This document shows positions 34,861 through 44,816 of a stretch of 49,058 bases of DNA, piece by piece. Positions within the stretch are counted from its first letter, which is position 1, and each line of letters opens with the position of its first letter. The notes under the pieces are model-generated. The model was given only the letters and a program-made list of their open reading frames with translations, searched no databases and was not told where the DNA came from. Source of the DNA: Spirochaetales bacterium (GTDB lineage Bacteria; Spirochaetota; JAAYUW01); the NCBI GenBank assembly GCA_012797605.1, contig JAAZOT010000067.1, positions 1 through 49,058 of the forward strand, read 5' to 3'. Position numbers and translations under genes: made by a program.

Positions 34861-35947
34861 CATAAGATTAAAAGATAATTCCGATTATATTTATTTAAGT
34901 TCTGTTATTAAATCCAAAGAAAAGCAACTTCTTTCTGATGGCGATTTTATTGAAATGCTTGAGCAAGATTTTTCCAAATTTTTCTCAATATTAGTGGAGA
35001 AAGGTTATCATCTTCATGATGAAAAGGAAAAGATCTCCTTTGAAAAATTGTACGATTGGGAGATATGGCATCTTTATCATCTTATTGAAGAGCTATCAAA
35101 TATTTCAGGTTTAGGCCATCTTAAACCTCTATTTTACTTACAAAATGAATGTGTGAACTTAAAACTTATAGGTAAAAGACTGCTTTTTGGTCAAAATGAA
35201 GCTAATCAAATTAGTGTAGATGATTTAAATGACCTTCCTTTAACTTCATACACCATACATAGTAAATCTGAAATTCTCTCTTTTTTCAAAGATTTTTTGG
35301 TTTCAACAGATTTTCTTGAGAAGTATTTACATGATGAGATCTTTTATGAAGTTGCAAAAGATCTTATAAAACCAACTAAGGAAAGTGGTAAAGAAAATCT
35401 CAGTGGCTCAAAACTAGATATTTTAATAGATCAATTTTATTTTTCTTATGTTAATAAGATTGTTCAAAGATGTGATTCAGAATTTTTAATCTTTTTTTAT
35501 GATATTTTTTCTGCTCTAACAAACATAAAAAATATTTTAAGACTATTTTTTGAGAAAAAACAATATTTTGATTTTGAGCCTTTTTATATTGAATCATCAT
35601 ATATAACAAGAGAAATATGTAAAACTTTATTTGAAACGAAATTTGAAAAAGTTTCTTCAATACTGATTGATATCGAAAATCCTCTATCTTCTCAAATTTC
35701 AGAAATTATCTCTACAGTCTTAAAAGATAAAGATCTATCGATGGTTGAAAAATGGATAGATGATGTAATGACAGATATTTTAAAAGAGAATATGCGAACA
35801 GCATTTTTTAACTTTGAAAATCTTATAGCTTTTAAATGGGCAAAAGAGATTGAACTTAAAAATATTAAGATAATATATATTGGAAAGAAGAATAATTTAC
35901 CAAGAGAGATGATAGAAAAATTGATAAGAAAAAGTTATGTTTCATAA
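34850..35947 (+). CDS. ntpC: V/A-type ATPase central stalk subunit C (d-like)
   Basis: This funnel-shaped subunit connects the central shaft D/F to the K ring. The 365 residues are mainly helical, with family-type segments YLSSVIKSKEKQLLSDGDF near the start, ALTNIKNILRLFF in the centre, and the conserved end AFKWAKEIELKNIKIIYIGK followed by LPREMIEKLIRKSYVS. The ATG at 34850 overlaps the end of subunit E; an AGGGAAG site lies inside the E gene. Its position matches the Thermus and Enterococcus operons. Confidence 0.93.
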   Translation: MLSNIRLKDNSDYIYLSSVIKSKEKQLLSDGDFIEMLEQDFSKFFSILVEKGYHLHDEKEKISFEKLYDWEIWHLYHLIEELSNISGLGHLKPLFYLQNECVNLKLIGKRLLFGQNEANQISVDDLNDLPLTSYTIHSKSEILSFFKDFLVSTDFLEKYLHDEIFYEVAKDLIKPTKESGKENLSGSKLDILIDQFYFSYVNKIVQRCDSEFLIFFYDIFSALTNIKNILRLFFEKKQYFDFEPFYIESSYITREICKTLFETKFEKVSSILIDIENPLSSQISEIISTVLKDKDLSMVEKWIDDVMTDILKENMRTAFFNFENLIAFKWAKEIELKNIKIIYIGKKNNLPREMIEKLIRKSYVS

Positions 35948-35979
35948 AGAATCATAGTTTTATGAAAAAAGGGAAATAA

Positions 35980-36312
35980 ATGGCTGAAATAGAAAAAAAT
36001 GAGATTGCAGTCATTGGTGATAAAGACTCAATTTTAGGCTTTAAGTCAATAGGATTTGATACTTATGAAGTCTTTAAAAACGATGAACAGGAAATTAAAC
36101 AATTTGTCATAGCAATCTTAAGAAAGAATTATAAGATAATCTATATTACTGAAAATTATTATATAATCTGTGAAAAAGATATTGATGAGTTTATGAAAAA
36201 CAAAGCTTATCCAATAATTACCGTTATTCCTACGACAACTGGTGACAAAAATATAGCATTCGATTCTATTAAAAAACTTATTGAAAAAGCTTTAGGCGGT
36301 TCATTTTTCTGA
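35980..36312 (+). CDS. ntpG: V/A-type ATPase subunit F
   Basis: This small regulatory subunit of the central shaft has 110 residues. Family features are EIAVIGDKDSILGFKSIGFD near the start, KIIYITENYYIIC in the middle and PIITVIPTTTGDKN near the end. AAAGGGAA precedes the ATG. It lies between the C and A subunit genes, as in E. hirae where it is called NtpG and in Thermus where it is called F. Confidence 0.94.
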   Translation: MAEIEKNEIAVIGDKDSILGFKSIGFDTYEVFKNDEQEIKQFVIAILRKNYKIIYITENYYIICEKDIDEFMKNKAYPIITVIPTTTGDKNIAFDSIKKLIEKALGGSFF

Positions 36313-36327
36313 TTCGTGGAGGAATAG

Positions 36328-38094
36328 ATGAAAACTGGAAAGATAATAAAAGTTGCAGGTCCTTTAATTATTGCTGAAGGAATGGAAGAAGCAAATCTTT
36401 TCGATGTAGTAAAGGTCTCTAAAATGGAACTTATAGGTGAAATAATAGAGATGAGAGGTGATAAGGCTTCAATACAAGTATATGAGGAAACCTCCGGTAT
36501 TGGGGTTGGAGATCCAGTATATTCTCTAGGTATGCCTTTATCAGTTGAACTTGGACCTGGGCTAATATCAAAGATATATGACGGAATCCAAAGGCCACTT
36601 GATCTTATTGCAGAGCAAGCAGGAGACCTTTTAACAAGAGGTATTTCTGTTCCAGCAATTGATAAAAATATTAAGTGGCATTTTATTCCTTTGGTAAAAA
36701 AAGGCGATGAAGTATCGGGTGGAGATATTATAGGTTATGTTCAAGAAACTGTTTTGATAAAGCATTATATTATGATACCTCATAATGTTGAAGGAGTGAT
36801 TGAAAATATAACCGAAGGCGATTTTACTGTTGTTGAACCAGTTGCTGAAGTTAAAAATAAAAATAATGAAAAAATTAAAATACAGATGTTACAAACTTGG
36901 CCAGTTAGAAAACCAAGACCTTATAAAGTTAAAAAGAATCCCACAGAACCGATGCTTACTGGACAAAGAGTAATTGATACATTTTTCCCTGTTGCTAAAG
37001 GTGGTACAGCTTGTGTCCCAGGTCCTTTTGGTTCTGGCAAGACTGTTGTACAGCATCAACTTGCAAAATGGGCAGATGCTGAGGTAATAGTCTATGTTGG
37101 TTGCGGAGAAAGAGGAAATGAGATGACAGATGTTTTACTTGAATTCCCCGAACTAAAAGACCCTAAATCTGGTGAACCTTTAATGAAAAGGACTATTCTT
37201 ATAGCAAACACATCGAATATGCCAGTTGCTGCAAGAGAAGCATCTGTTTATACTGGTATTACTCTTGCAGAATATTTTAGAGATATGGGTTACTCAGTCG
37301 CACTTATGGCAGATTCTACTTCAAGATGGGCAGAAGCTATGAGAGAGATGTCTGGTCGTCTTGAAGAAATGCCGGGAGAAGAAGGATATCCAGCTTATTT
37401 AGGTACTAGAATATCTGAGTTTTATGAAAGGGCAGGGAAAGTTATAACCTCTGGCAAGAAAGATAAAGAAGGATCCTTAACTGTCATTGGTGCAGTATCT
37501 CCTCCAGGTGGAGATCTTTCAGACCCCGTTGTTCAAGCAACCTTGAGAGTTGTAAAAGTATTCTGGTCGCTATCTGCAAATCTAGCTTATAGAAGACATT
37601 TCCCAGCTATAGACTGGCTTACATCATATACACTTTATGATAATAATATAAAACAATGGCTTATGAAAAATGTTTCAAATGATTGGCCAGAAATGAAAGT
37701 TAAAGCCATGACAATATTACAAAAAGAATCTGAGCTCGAAGAAATAGTTAGACTTGTCGGCCTTGATGCACTTTCTGCCGAAAATAGGTTATTTATGGAT
37801 ACTGCAAAATCTATTAGAGAAGACTATTTGCACCAAAATGCTTTCCATGAAATAGATACATATACAAGTTCGAAAAAATCTTACGAAATGCTTTCGGTCA
37901 TTCTTTTCTTTCATGATGAAGCGATGAATCTTGTTAAAGCAGATATTCCAGTAAAAGACATCATAAATCTTGAAGTAAAAGAAAAGATTGCAAGAATGAA
38001 ATATATCGATGAAAAAGAGATAAATAAAATCATAGAAATTAAAAACGAAATTTTAGAACAGATGAAGATCTTAAAAGACAAATATACAATTTAG
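36328..38094 (+). CDS. ntpA: V/A-type ATPase catalytic subunit A
   Basis: This is the ATP-hydrolysing head subunit. The beta-barrel start [17 protein letters not shown] is followed by the bulge domain found only in A subunits. The P-loop is GPFGSGKT (residues 232-239), with [33 protein letters not shown] and [11 protein letters not shown] downstream. The length of 588 residues is normal. TGGAGGAA precedes the ATG, and the gap after subunit F is only 15 bases. Nothing looks altered. Confidence 0.98.
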   Translation: MKTGKIIKVAGPLIIAEGMEEANLFDVVKVSKMELIGEIIEMRGDKASIQVYEETSGIGVGDPVYSLGMPLSVELGPGLISKIYDGIQRPLDLIAEQAGDLLTRGISVPAIDKNIKWHFIPLVKKGDEVSGGDIIGYVQETVLIKHYIMIPHNVEGVIENITEGDFTVVEPVAEVKNKNNEKIKIQMLQTWPVRKPRPYKVKKNPTEPMLTGQRVIDTFFPVAKGGTACVPGPFGSGKTVVQHQLAKWADAEVIVYVGCGERGNEMTDVLLEFPELKDPKSGEPLMKRTILIANTSNMPVAAREASVYTGITLAEYFRDMGYSVALMADSTSRWAEAMREMSGRLEEMPGEEGYPAYLGTRISEFYERAGKVITSGKKDKEGSLTVIGAVSPPGGDLSDPVVQATLRVVKVFWSLSANLAYRRHFPAIDWLTSYTLYDNNIKQWLMKNVSNDWPEMKVKAMTILQKESELEEIVRLVGLDALSAENRLFMDTAKSIREDYLHQNAFHEIDTYTSSKKSYEMLSVILFFHDEAMNLVKADIPVKDIINLEVKEKIARMKYIDEKEINKIIEIKNEILEQMKILKDKYTI

Positions 38095-38121
38095 AAACCA
38101 TATGTATTTAAGGAGCATTTC

Positions 38122-39501
38122 ATGATTAAAGAGTATAAAACAATTTCTGAAATTGTTGGTCCATTAATGCTTGTAAAAAATGTTGAAAATGTAAAATATG
38201 AAGAGCTTGTTGAAATAGAACTTCAAACCGGCGAGATTAGAAATGGAAAAGTTCTAGAAGTCAATAAAGATATGGCTTTGGTTCAACTTTTTGAAGGAGC
38301 AAGAGGCATAAATATTGGGCAATCAAAGGTCAGATTTTTAGGAAAAGGAGTTGAAATAGCTCTTTCTGAAGATATGCTCGGCCGAGTCTTTGATGGACAG
38401 GGAAGACCTATTGATGGAAAGGAAAAAATATTACCTGAAATTACCAAAGATATAAATGGTTCGCCTATTAATCCTTTTTCGAGAGATTACCCTAACGAGT
38501 TTATTCAAACTGGTATTTCAACGATAGATGGATTAAATACTCTTGTTAGAGGTCAGAAACTTCCGATTTTTTCTGGAAGTGGTCTTCCACACAATAGAAT
38601 GGCTGCTCAGATCGCGAGACAGGCTAAAGTTTTAGAAAAAGAGGGAGAACCGATTACTAAGTTTGCAGTTGTTTTTGCTGCTATGGGTATAACATTTGAA
38701 GAAGCGCAGTTTTTTATTGAAGATTTCCAAAAAACTGGAGCCATTGAAAGAACCGTCCTTTTTATAAATCTTGCTAATGATCCTGCGATTGAAAGAATCT
38801 CTACTCCTAGACTTGCATTGACTACAGCAGAATATCTTGCATTTGATAAAGGGATGCATGTCCTTGTTATTTTAACAGATATGACAAACTATTGTGAGGC
38901 TTTGAGAGAAATATCGGCTGCTAGGCAGGAAGTCCCTGGAAGAAGAGGATATCCTGGTTATCTTTATACCGATCTTTCTACTATTTATGAAAGAGCCGGA
39001 AGAATAAAAGGCAAAGAAGGATCAATTACTCAAATACCTATTCTTACTATGCCAGAAGATGATAAAACTCATCCTATACCAGATTTGACTGGATACATAA
39101 CTGAGGGGCAGATAGTCTTTTCTAGATCACTTCATAGAAAAGGTATCTATCCTCCAGTTGATGTCCTTCAGAGTCTTTCAAGATTAAAAGATAAAGGTAT
39201 TGGAAAAGGGAAAACAAGAGAAGACCATGCAGATGTTTTCAACCAACTTTTTGCATGCTATGCAGCTGGGCTTGAAGCAAGAGAGCTTGAAGCAATTTTA
39301 GGTCAAGCTGCACTTTCCGATTTGGATAAAATTTATTATAAATTTGCAGAAGAATTTGAAAAAAGATATATAAATCAAGGTGAGTACGAAAACAGAACGA
39401 TCTTTGAAACTTTAAATATGTCTTGGGAACTTTTCAAATTGATTCCAAAAGTCGAATTAAAAAGAATTCGTGATGCTTACCTTGAAAAGTACTTGAAATA
39501 A
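38122..39501 (+). CDS. ntpB: V/A-type ATPase non-catalytic subunit B
   Basis: This regulatory head subunit alternates with A. It starts [19 protein letters not shown] and contains [42 protein letters not shown] in place of a working P-loop, [33 protein letters not shown], and the end of the nucleotide domain. The 459-residue length is normal. AAGGAG precedes the ATG. It is well conserved and has no irregularity. Confidence 0.98.
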   Translation: MIKEYKTISEIVGPLMLVKNVENVKYEELVEIELQTGEIRNGKVLEVNKDMALVQLFEGARGINIGQSKVRFLGKGVEIALSEDMLGRVFDGQGRPIDGKEKILPEITKDINGSPINPFSRDYPNEFIQTGISTIDGLNTLVRGQKLPIFSGSGLPHNRMAAQIARQAKVLEKEGEPITKFAVVFAAMGITFEEAQFFIEDFQKTGAIERTVLFINLANDPAIERISTPRLALTTAEYLAFDKGMHVLVILTDMTNYCEALREISAARQEVPGRRGYPGYLYTDLSTIYERAGRIKGKEGSITQIPILTMPEDDKTHPIPDLTGYITEGQIVFSRSLHRKGIYPPVDVLQSLSRLKDKGIGKGKTREDHADVFNQLFACYAAGLEARELEAILGQAALSDLDKIYYKFAEEFEKRYINQGEYENRTIFETLNMSWELFKLIPKVELKRIRDAYLEKYLK

Positions 39502-39536
39502 AGAGAAGTAACTAAAAATAGAATCAAGAGGAAAAG

Positions 39537-40163
39537 ATGGAGATAAAAGTTGCTGCTACTAGAATGGAGCTTATGAACCTTAAAAAAAGAGTTAAACTGG
39601 CGTACAAAGGGCATAAGCTTTTAAAAGATAAGCAGGATCAGCTTGTTCGAGAATTCTTTTCAATTATAGATTCATACAAGACACTTAGGAAGGATGTTGA
39701 GCAGAAACTTAAAAAAGCATATGCAGCAATGATACTTGCTCGAAGTGTAATGAATGACAGTGAACTTGAAAATGCTTTATTTTTACCAGTTAAAAAGGTA
39801 AAACTTTCGGAAAAGTTGAAGAATGTTATGTCTGTAAGAATCCCAGTTTTTAAGATTTCTATTGAAGATAATGAAGAGTCTTATTCTAAAATTACAACTG
39901 CAGCAGATTTAGATATAGCAGTTGAAACATTTGCTAAGATTACTGAAGATCTTATTAAACTAAGTCAGGTTGAAAATGAAGTAAAACTTCTTGCCCAAGA
40001 GATAGAAGTAACAAGAAGAAGAGTAAATGCTTTAGAGTATGTTTTAATCCCAGAGTTAGAATCAGCAATAAGATTTGTGACTATGAAGATAAATGAGATG
40101 GAAAGATCAAATCTTGTAAGAATAATGAAGATAAAAGATATCGTAAGAAAGGAAAGAGTATAA
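39537..40163 (+). CDS. ntpD: V/A-type ATPase central shaft subunit D
   Basis: This long coiled-coil shaft rotates inside the A3B3 head. Of 208 residues, the N-terminal helix (AATRMELMNLKKRVKLAYKGHKLLKDKQDQL) and the C-terminal helix (TRRRVNALEYVLIPELESAIRFV, with KINEMERSNLVRIMKIKD) are diagnostic for the family. AGAGGAAAAG precedes the ATG. It is the last gene of the operon. A short hairpin-like AAGATT-AAA-AATCTT lies about 20 bases after the stop but is too weak to call a terminator. Confidence 0.96.
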   Translation: MEIKVAATRMELMNLKKRVKLAYKGHKLLKDKQDQLVREFFSIIDSYKTLRKDVEQKLKKAYAAMILARSVMNDSELENALFLPVKKVKLSEKLKNVMSVRIPVFKISIEDNEESYSKITTAADLDIAVETFAKITEDLIKLSQVENEVKLLAQEIEVTRRRVNALEYVLIPELESAIRFVTMKINEMERSNLVRIMKIKDIVRKERV

Positions 40164-40183
40164 ATATATATATAAACTTAAGA

Positions 40184-40333
40184 TTAAAAATCTTTTGGTG
40201 TAAAGGCTATAATACTTTGATCGATTAATTCTAGTGGCAAAATTTCTGTAGCAGCTCCTATTTCGATTGCTACTTTTGGCATACCCCAGACAATTGAAGA
40301 TTGTTCATCTTGAGCAATTAATTTCCTTAACAT
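40184..40333 (-). pseudogene. Remnant of a second CheB: C-terminal 49 codons only
   Basis: The minus strand encodes a 49-residue reading frame, ATG at 40333 to TAA at 40186-40184. It contains [20 protein letters not shown] and then [17 protein letters not shown]. This is the C-terminal segment of a CheB methylesterase (typical pattern IAQDExSSxVxGMPxxAI, GAxDxVLPL). The catalytic Ser, His and Asp regions are absent. An in-frame TAA lies directly upstream of the ATG, no ribosome binding site is present, and I find no CheB-like sequence further upstream to 40531. A decayed gene tail is the simplest reading; expression as a small protein cannot be excluded. It is distinct from, and better conserved than, the CheB-like gene at 12.7 kb. 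Confidence 0.75.
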
Positions 40334-40531
40334 TTAAACTATTATCACTAATTTTTTAAATTTTATACTAAAATAACTAAATACTATATTTCTATTTGAA
40401 TCTATTAATATTTGTCCTATTTTATAAATTCTTAATTCTCTTTTTATTTTATATCATAAAACTTTAAAAGTTACTATTTTGATTTACTTTAAATATTTTT
40501 ATTTTATAAAAAAAAAAGAAAAGGAGGAATC
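40334..40531. other. Gene-free AT-rich stretch before tldD
   Basis: I see no gene here. Together with the CheB remnant, it makes up the 368-base gap after the ATPase operon. TTGATT followed 17 bases later by TTTTAT, close to the tldD start, could be a weak promoter. Confidence 0.3.
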
Positions 40532-41896
40532 ATGTTTGATAAACTAATAGAGATAATCTCAAAAATCGATGCTGACTATGTAGATTTAAGATTTGAAAAG
40601 AGAAGTGATTTAAATATTGAATACCTTAATCATGATCTGAACAAAATAAATTCAAATGATGCTACTGGTTATGTTTTAAGAGTATTAATTGACGGTGGGT
40701 TTGCTTCTATTTCATTTACAAATATTAACGATGCGGAGAGAGCAATAAAAAATTGTATAGTAAATGCTAAAATTTTGTCAAAAAATAGTAGTAAAAAAGT
40801 TAATTTAGCAAAGTCAAAAGTCATTAAAGATAAATTTTATCCAAATTTGAAAACCGATCCTGATAAAATCCCAATAGAAGAAAAGATAAACTTACTTAAG
40901 AAATATAATGAAATGGGACTAAGTGAGCCAAAAATAGTGTCAACTTCAATGAGGCTTTTTGAAACAAAAAGAGATAGATTTTTTGTAAGTTCTGAAGGTA
41001 CAGAAATAAATGAAAAACTAATCACATGTGGTATAAGTGGAATGTTTACAGCTAAGAAGGATAATGTTTTGCAAAATGTAAGAGTTTCTTTTGGTGGATC
41101 CGATGGTTTTCAAACTCTATTAAATCAGGAAGATTATATAGAGGAAAGAAAAAAAATAGTATGTGATTTGCTTGATGCACAACCAGTTAAAGGTGGTATA
41201 TATAATGTAATACTGAATCAAAGTTTGGCAGGAGTTTTCGCTCATGAAGCATTTGGACATTTTTCAGAAGCAGATCTTATAGAGGATTCACCTATAATGA
41301 GGCAGAAGATGAAAATAGGAAGCGAGCTTGGAAGTCCAATTCTTACAATTGTTGATGATCCTACCTTAGAAGGTGCTTTGGGATTTTACAAGTATGATGA
41401 TGAAGGAGTAGAAGCTTCCAAAGTTATTTTAATGGAAAATGGTGTATTAAAGGGAAGACTTCATTCAAGAGCTACTGCTTCTGAGTTTAATGAACCTATC
41501 AATGGACATTGTGTCGCAGAAGATTATAGATTTGCACCAATTATTAGAATGGGGACAATCTTTATAAAGAATGGAAATGATACATTTGATAGCTTAAAAG
41601 AAAAGTTAAAAGATGGTCTTTATCTTTGTGATGCCAAAGGAGGGCAAACAGCAGGAGAAAATTTTACTTTTGGTGCTCAATATGGATATATAGTAAAAGA
41701 TGGAAAAATAGATAGTATGGTAAGAGACATAAATATTTCAGGTAATCTATATGAAACATTGAAAAATATAAGTGCAATTGCTAATGATTTAGTCTTATCA
41801 AAAACAGGGGGATGTGGGAAAGGGCAACTTAATATTCGCTCATGCCATGGTGCACCTCATGTTCTAATAAATAATCTTGTGGTTGGTGGAGTGTAA
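40532..41896 (+). CDS. tldD: TldD-type metalloprotease subunit
   Basis: This is the catalytic subunit of the TldD/TldE heterodimer, which degrades unfolded peptides and trims some ribosomally made peptides or toxins. The zinc motif HExxxH is HEAFGH at residues 238-243, in FAHEAFGHFSEADLIED. Other conserved parts are DPTLEGALGFYKYDDEGVEA and LHSRATASEF, with the glycine-rich end GGQTAGENFTFGAQYGYIVKDG. The 454-residue length is normal. AAGGAGG precedes the ATG. Its partner gene follows after 151 bases. No candidate precursor peptide is visible around it. Confidence 0.95.
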   Translation: MFDKLIEIISKIDADYVDLRFEKRSDLNIEYLNHDLNKINSNDATGYVLRVLIDGGFASISFTNINDAERAIKNCIVNAKILSKNSSKKVNLAKSKVIKDKFYPNLKTDPDKIPIEEKINLLKKYNEMGLSEPKIVSTSMRLFETKRDRFFVSSEGTEINEKLITCGISGMFTAKKDNVLQNVRVSFGGSDGFQTLLNQEDYIEERKKIVCDLLDAQPVKGGIYNVILNQSLAGVFAHEAFGHFSEADLIEDSPIMRQKMKIGSELGSPILTIVDDPTLEGALGFYKYDDEGVEASKVILMENGVLKGRLHSRATASEFNEPINGHCVAEDYRFAPIIRMGTIFIKNGNDTFDSLKEKLKDGLYLCDAKGGQTAGENFTFGAQYGYIVKDGKIDSMVRDINISGNLYETLKNISAIANDLVLSKTGGCGKGQLNIRSCHGAPHVLINNLVVGGV

Positions 41897-42047
41897 ATGC
41901 AAGTATTAAATTAGTTGATTTATATTCAAATGTTTAGTATAAAAAAACTAAGTAACAGATATAACAGATAAAAAAGTGGTAGAAATTAAAAGTAAAAAAA
42001 GAAATAAAATATAAAAAAAATATTTTAAAATAACGATGGAGGGAAAG

Positions 42048-43349
42048 ATGAAAAATGATATAGAACAAATTTATCAAAATTCTATAAAAGAGTTTGATCA
42101 GGTGTTGATTCGACAAATTAATTATGAAAATATTGGCGTATCATTTGAAGATTGTAAATTTAAGAAGGTTGAAAGTAGTATTAATGAAACAATAAGTCTC
42201 AGTGTAACTAAAGATAAATATTTTGGTTTTGCTTATACCACAAGTCTTGATCATATCGATATCTTTATTCAAAATGCAAAAAACTCTTTAACAGGAAAGG
42301 TTGATGGTTCTTTCGAATTTGCCGAAAAAGATACAGTTGTAAATCTTGATACATATAAAAAAACAGTAGAGAAAATAACTTCAGAGGATATTTTAATAAG
42401 ATTAAATCAAATCATAGATTACTTAAAAAATAAAACAAAGGCTCAAATAAATCTTGAAGGTTATCTTGATAAGATTTCATTAAGAATCTTAACAAATAAA
42501 GGTGTGGATTATAACCAAAAGATTTCAACATATGTAAGTTATATAAGTTTGATTTATCCAGGCTCATATTCAAATGTTTCAAGGATACTAGCTTCCTATG
42601 ATATTGAAGATTTAAATAAAGATACTTTGGACTTTTTATTACAATTATACAACCAATCTGAAAACCAAGTAAGACCCAAAAGTGGAAAGATGAAGGTTCT
42701 TTTCCTACCTGAAGCATTTTATACCTTTATATTTAGGTTAAGCTCTGCCCTTTCAGGAAATAGTCTAATTTACAAAAGAACTCCTCTTGAAGGGAAGATT
42801 GATCAGAAGATATGTTCTGAAAAATTCACTCTTTTCCATGATCCACACAGATTAGATTTTCCATATGCAAGAGCTTTTGATGATGAAGGGACAAAAACAA
42901 AAAAGATAAATTTCATAGAAAATGGTATTCTTAAAAATTTCTATTTCGACAGAAAATCAGCATATAAATATGGAACAAAACCTACTGCTCATGGGTATTG
43001 TCAGGAACAGAATGAACCAGCATCATCTTTTGTTCCAAATTTCATAGTAGAAAAAGGAGATAAAACAATTTATGAACTAATTTCAATGATAGATAAAGGA
43101 GTAATAATTCCATCTGTGCTTGGAGCTCATTCTGGGAATATACAGAATGGGGATTTTTCAATAGGACTTTCACCTGGAATATATGTCGAAAATGGTAATA
43201 TTGTTGGACATGTTAAAGATGCTATGGTTGCTGCTAATATTTATGATTGCTTAAATAAAATTATAGCGATTGAAGATAAAATCCATTTTTCTATTATGGG
43301 AAGCTTTCCAGCGATTCTTTTCGATGATATAAATGTTACTATTAAATAA
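42048..43349 (+). CDS. tldE: TldE/PmbA-type partner subunit
   Basis: This is the non-catalytic partner of TldD. I start at the ATG at 42048; the upstream in-frame ATG at 42036 lies inside the GGAGGGAAAG ribosome binding site. Family blocks are ESSINETISLSVTKDKYFGFAYT in the N-terminal domain and, in the C-terminal domain, PTAHGYCQEQNEPASSFVPNFIVEKG, IPSVLGAHSGNIQNGDFSIGLSPGIYVENG and MGSFPAILFDDINV. No HExxxH is present, as expected for TldE. The 433-residue length is typical. The stop region contains a short AT-rich tandem motif (taatattaa), probably chance. Confidence 0.93.
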   Translation: MKNDIEQIYQNSIKEFDQVLIRQINYENIGVSFEDCKFKKVESSINETISLSVTKDKYFGFAYTTSLDHIDIFIQNAKNSLTGKVDGSFEFAEKDTVVNLDTYKKTVEKITSEDILIRLNQIIDYLKNKTKAQINLEGYLDKISLRILTNKGVDYNQKISTYVSYISLIYPGSYSNVSRILASYDIEDLNKDTLDFLLQLYNQSENQVRPKSGKMKVLFLPEAFYTFIFRLSSALSGNSLIYKRTPLEGKIDQKICSEKFTLFHDPHRLDFPYARAFDDEGTKTKKINFIENGILKNFYFDRKSAYKYGTKPTAHGYCQEQNEPASSFVPNFIVEKGDKTIYELISMIDKGVIIPSVLGAHSGNIQNGDFSIGLSPGIYVENGNIVGHVKDAMVAANIYDCLNKIIAIEDKIHFSIMGSFPAILFDDINVTIK

Positions 43350-43375
43350 TATTAATAATATTATTCATTTTAGTA

Positions 43376-43404
43376 TTGACAACAGCAATTGAAAAGCGTA
43401 ATAT
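43376..43404 (+). promoter_or_regulatory. Candidate promoter of the DUF819 gene
   Basis: TTGACA at 43376-43381 and TAATAT at 43399-43404 are separated by 17 bases, just upstream of a strong AAGGAGG site. With the terminator at 44675-44703, this suggests a monocistronic gene. Confidence 0.5.
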
Positions 43405-43431
43405 TAAGACAGAAAAGCAAAAGGAGGCAAA

Positions 43432-44664
43432 ATGAATACTCTTATTGCTGCAAATGATACCTGGAGTTTATGGACATTTTTAATTGTTGCTGCTTTTTTA
43501 AGTATTTTTCTTGAGCAAAAATACAAATGGGCTTCAAAGGTAAGCGGTGCCATCATTGCTCTTATTTTTGGTTTATTAGCAACAAATCTTAAGATTGTTC
43601 CTGTAGATGCTCCTGTCTGGGATGCTGTATGGGATTACATCTTGCCTATCGCAGTAACTTTACTCTTGTTTCAAGCTGATATGAGAAAAATTCTTAAAGA
43701 ATCTGGCCGACTCTTTGGAATTTTTAATATCTCTGCTGTCGGAACACTTATCGGGGCTATAGTCGCAACATTATTATTTAGCTCACTAATTCCAGAGGCT
43801 TACAAAGCAGCTGGAACAATGACTGGATCTTACATAGGTGGTGGAGTAAATTTTGTTGCTCTTTCAAGAATTTTTGAAGTCAATGAAAGCATCATTGGTT
43901 CTTTAACTGTTGCCGACAACTTAAATATGGCAATAGCATTTTTGATCCTGCTTTCTATACCTACATGGGCATTTTTCAAAAAACATTTTACTCATCCTTA
44001 TGATGATGAAATTGAAAAACTTCAAAATGGATCAAAAGCTGAAGATGAAAAAACAAAAGCAGCACTTTTCTGGAAAAGAAAAGAAATAGCTCTTCTTGAC
44101 ATCGCTGCCTCTTTGGCTGCTGCAATAGCTATAGTTTTTGTCGCAGTTAAATTTACTGGATGGGTAAAATCCTTAATTCCATCAAGTGCAACAGGATTCA
44201 AATTGATTTTAAGATTAGTTTTTGGGCAAATATACCTAATAATTCCTATTATCACCTTGACAATCGCAACTTTATTTCCTAACTCATTACCAAAGATTCC
44301 TGGTGCAAATGAGATAGGTATGTTCTTTATCTATATGTTCTTTGTTGTTATTGGTATCCCTGCAAGCATAGGAACTGTTATTACAAAGGCTCCTATTCTT
44401 TTAGCTTTTTGTCTTGTTATGGCTATTATAAACATTGTATTTACCCTTGGTATTGGGAAATTATTTAAATTTAGCGTTGAAGAATGTGTAGTCGCTTCGA
44501 ATGCTAATCTCGGAGGTCCTTCAACTGCTGCTGGTATGGCTATAGCAAAAGGTTGGCAAAAACTTATAGTCCCAGCAATACTTGTGGGTATATGGGGTTA
44601 TATTATTGGTAACTATCTTGGAACCTTTATAGGATATTTACTCAAAAGTTTACTAGGATTGTAA
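43432..44664 (+). CDS. DUF819 family membrane protein (YjcL-like, predicted transporter)
   Basis: This integral membrane protein of 410 residues has about ten or more hydrophobic helices. Family signs are LEQKYKWASKVSGAIIALIFGLLATNL, DYILPIAVTLLLFQADMRKILKESG, GSYIGGGVNFVALSRIFEV, a charged cytoplasmic loop (about residues 185-210) and ECVVASNANLGGPSTAAGMAIAKGW in the second half. The two glycine-rich membrane segments suggest an inverted-repeat transporter fold. The substrate is unknown. AAGGAGG precedes the ATG. It is flanked by its own promoter and a clear terminator. The dipeptidase gene downstream hints at peptide or amino-acid transport, but this is weak. Confidence 0.9.
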   Translation: MNTLIAANDTWSLWTFLIVAAFLSIFLEQKYKWASKVSGAIIALIFGLLATNLKIVPVDAPVWDAVWDYILPIAVTLLLFQADMRKILKESGRLFGIFNISAVGTLIGAIVATLLFSSLIPEAYKAAGTMTGSYIGGGVNFVALSRIFEVNESIIGSLTVADNLNMAIAFLILLSIPTWAFFKKHFTHPYDDEIEKLQNGSKAEDEKTKAALFWKRKEIALLDIAASLAAAIAIVFVAVKFTGWVKSLIPSSATGFKLILRLVFGQIYLIIPIITLTIATLFPNSLPKIPGANEIGMFFIYMFFVVIGIPASIGTVITKAPILLAFCLVMAIINIVFTLGIGKLFKFSVEECVVASNANLGGPSTAAGMAIAKGWQKLIVPAILVGIWGYIIGNYLGTFIGYLLKSLLGL

Positions 44665-44674
44665 TAAAAACTAT

Positions 44675-44703
44675 ATGGGCAGGTTATCCCTGCCCATTTG
44701 TTT
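44675..44703 (+). terminator. Intrinsic terminator after DUF819 gene
   Basis: ATGGGCAGG (44675-44683) and CCTGCCCAT (44689-44697) form a perfect nine-base stem with loop TTATC, followed by a T-rich tract (TTTGTTT). It is among the most GC-rich stems in the window. Confidence 0.88.
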
Positions 44704-44816
44704 AGATTATTCTTTTATTGTCTTTATATTAAATTTCAAAAATAAATTTTTAATTGAATTAAATTTTTAATAAAGTAAATATTATTGTTTTAAGATTTTA
44801 TTTTTGAGAGGTATAT

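Noticed and set aside
40334-40470. Further cheB sequence upstream of the 49-codon remnant on the minus strand
   Set aside because: An in-frame stop precedes the ATG. The only other open stretch (about 36 codons, IYKIGQILIDSNRN) has no CheB motif and no start.
40532-43349. RiPP biosynthetic cluster around tldD/tldE
   Set aside because: No precursor peptide, radical SAM or exporter gene is adjacent; the pair is common in genomes as a general protease.
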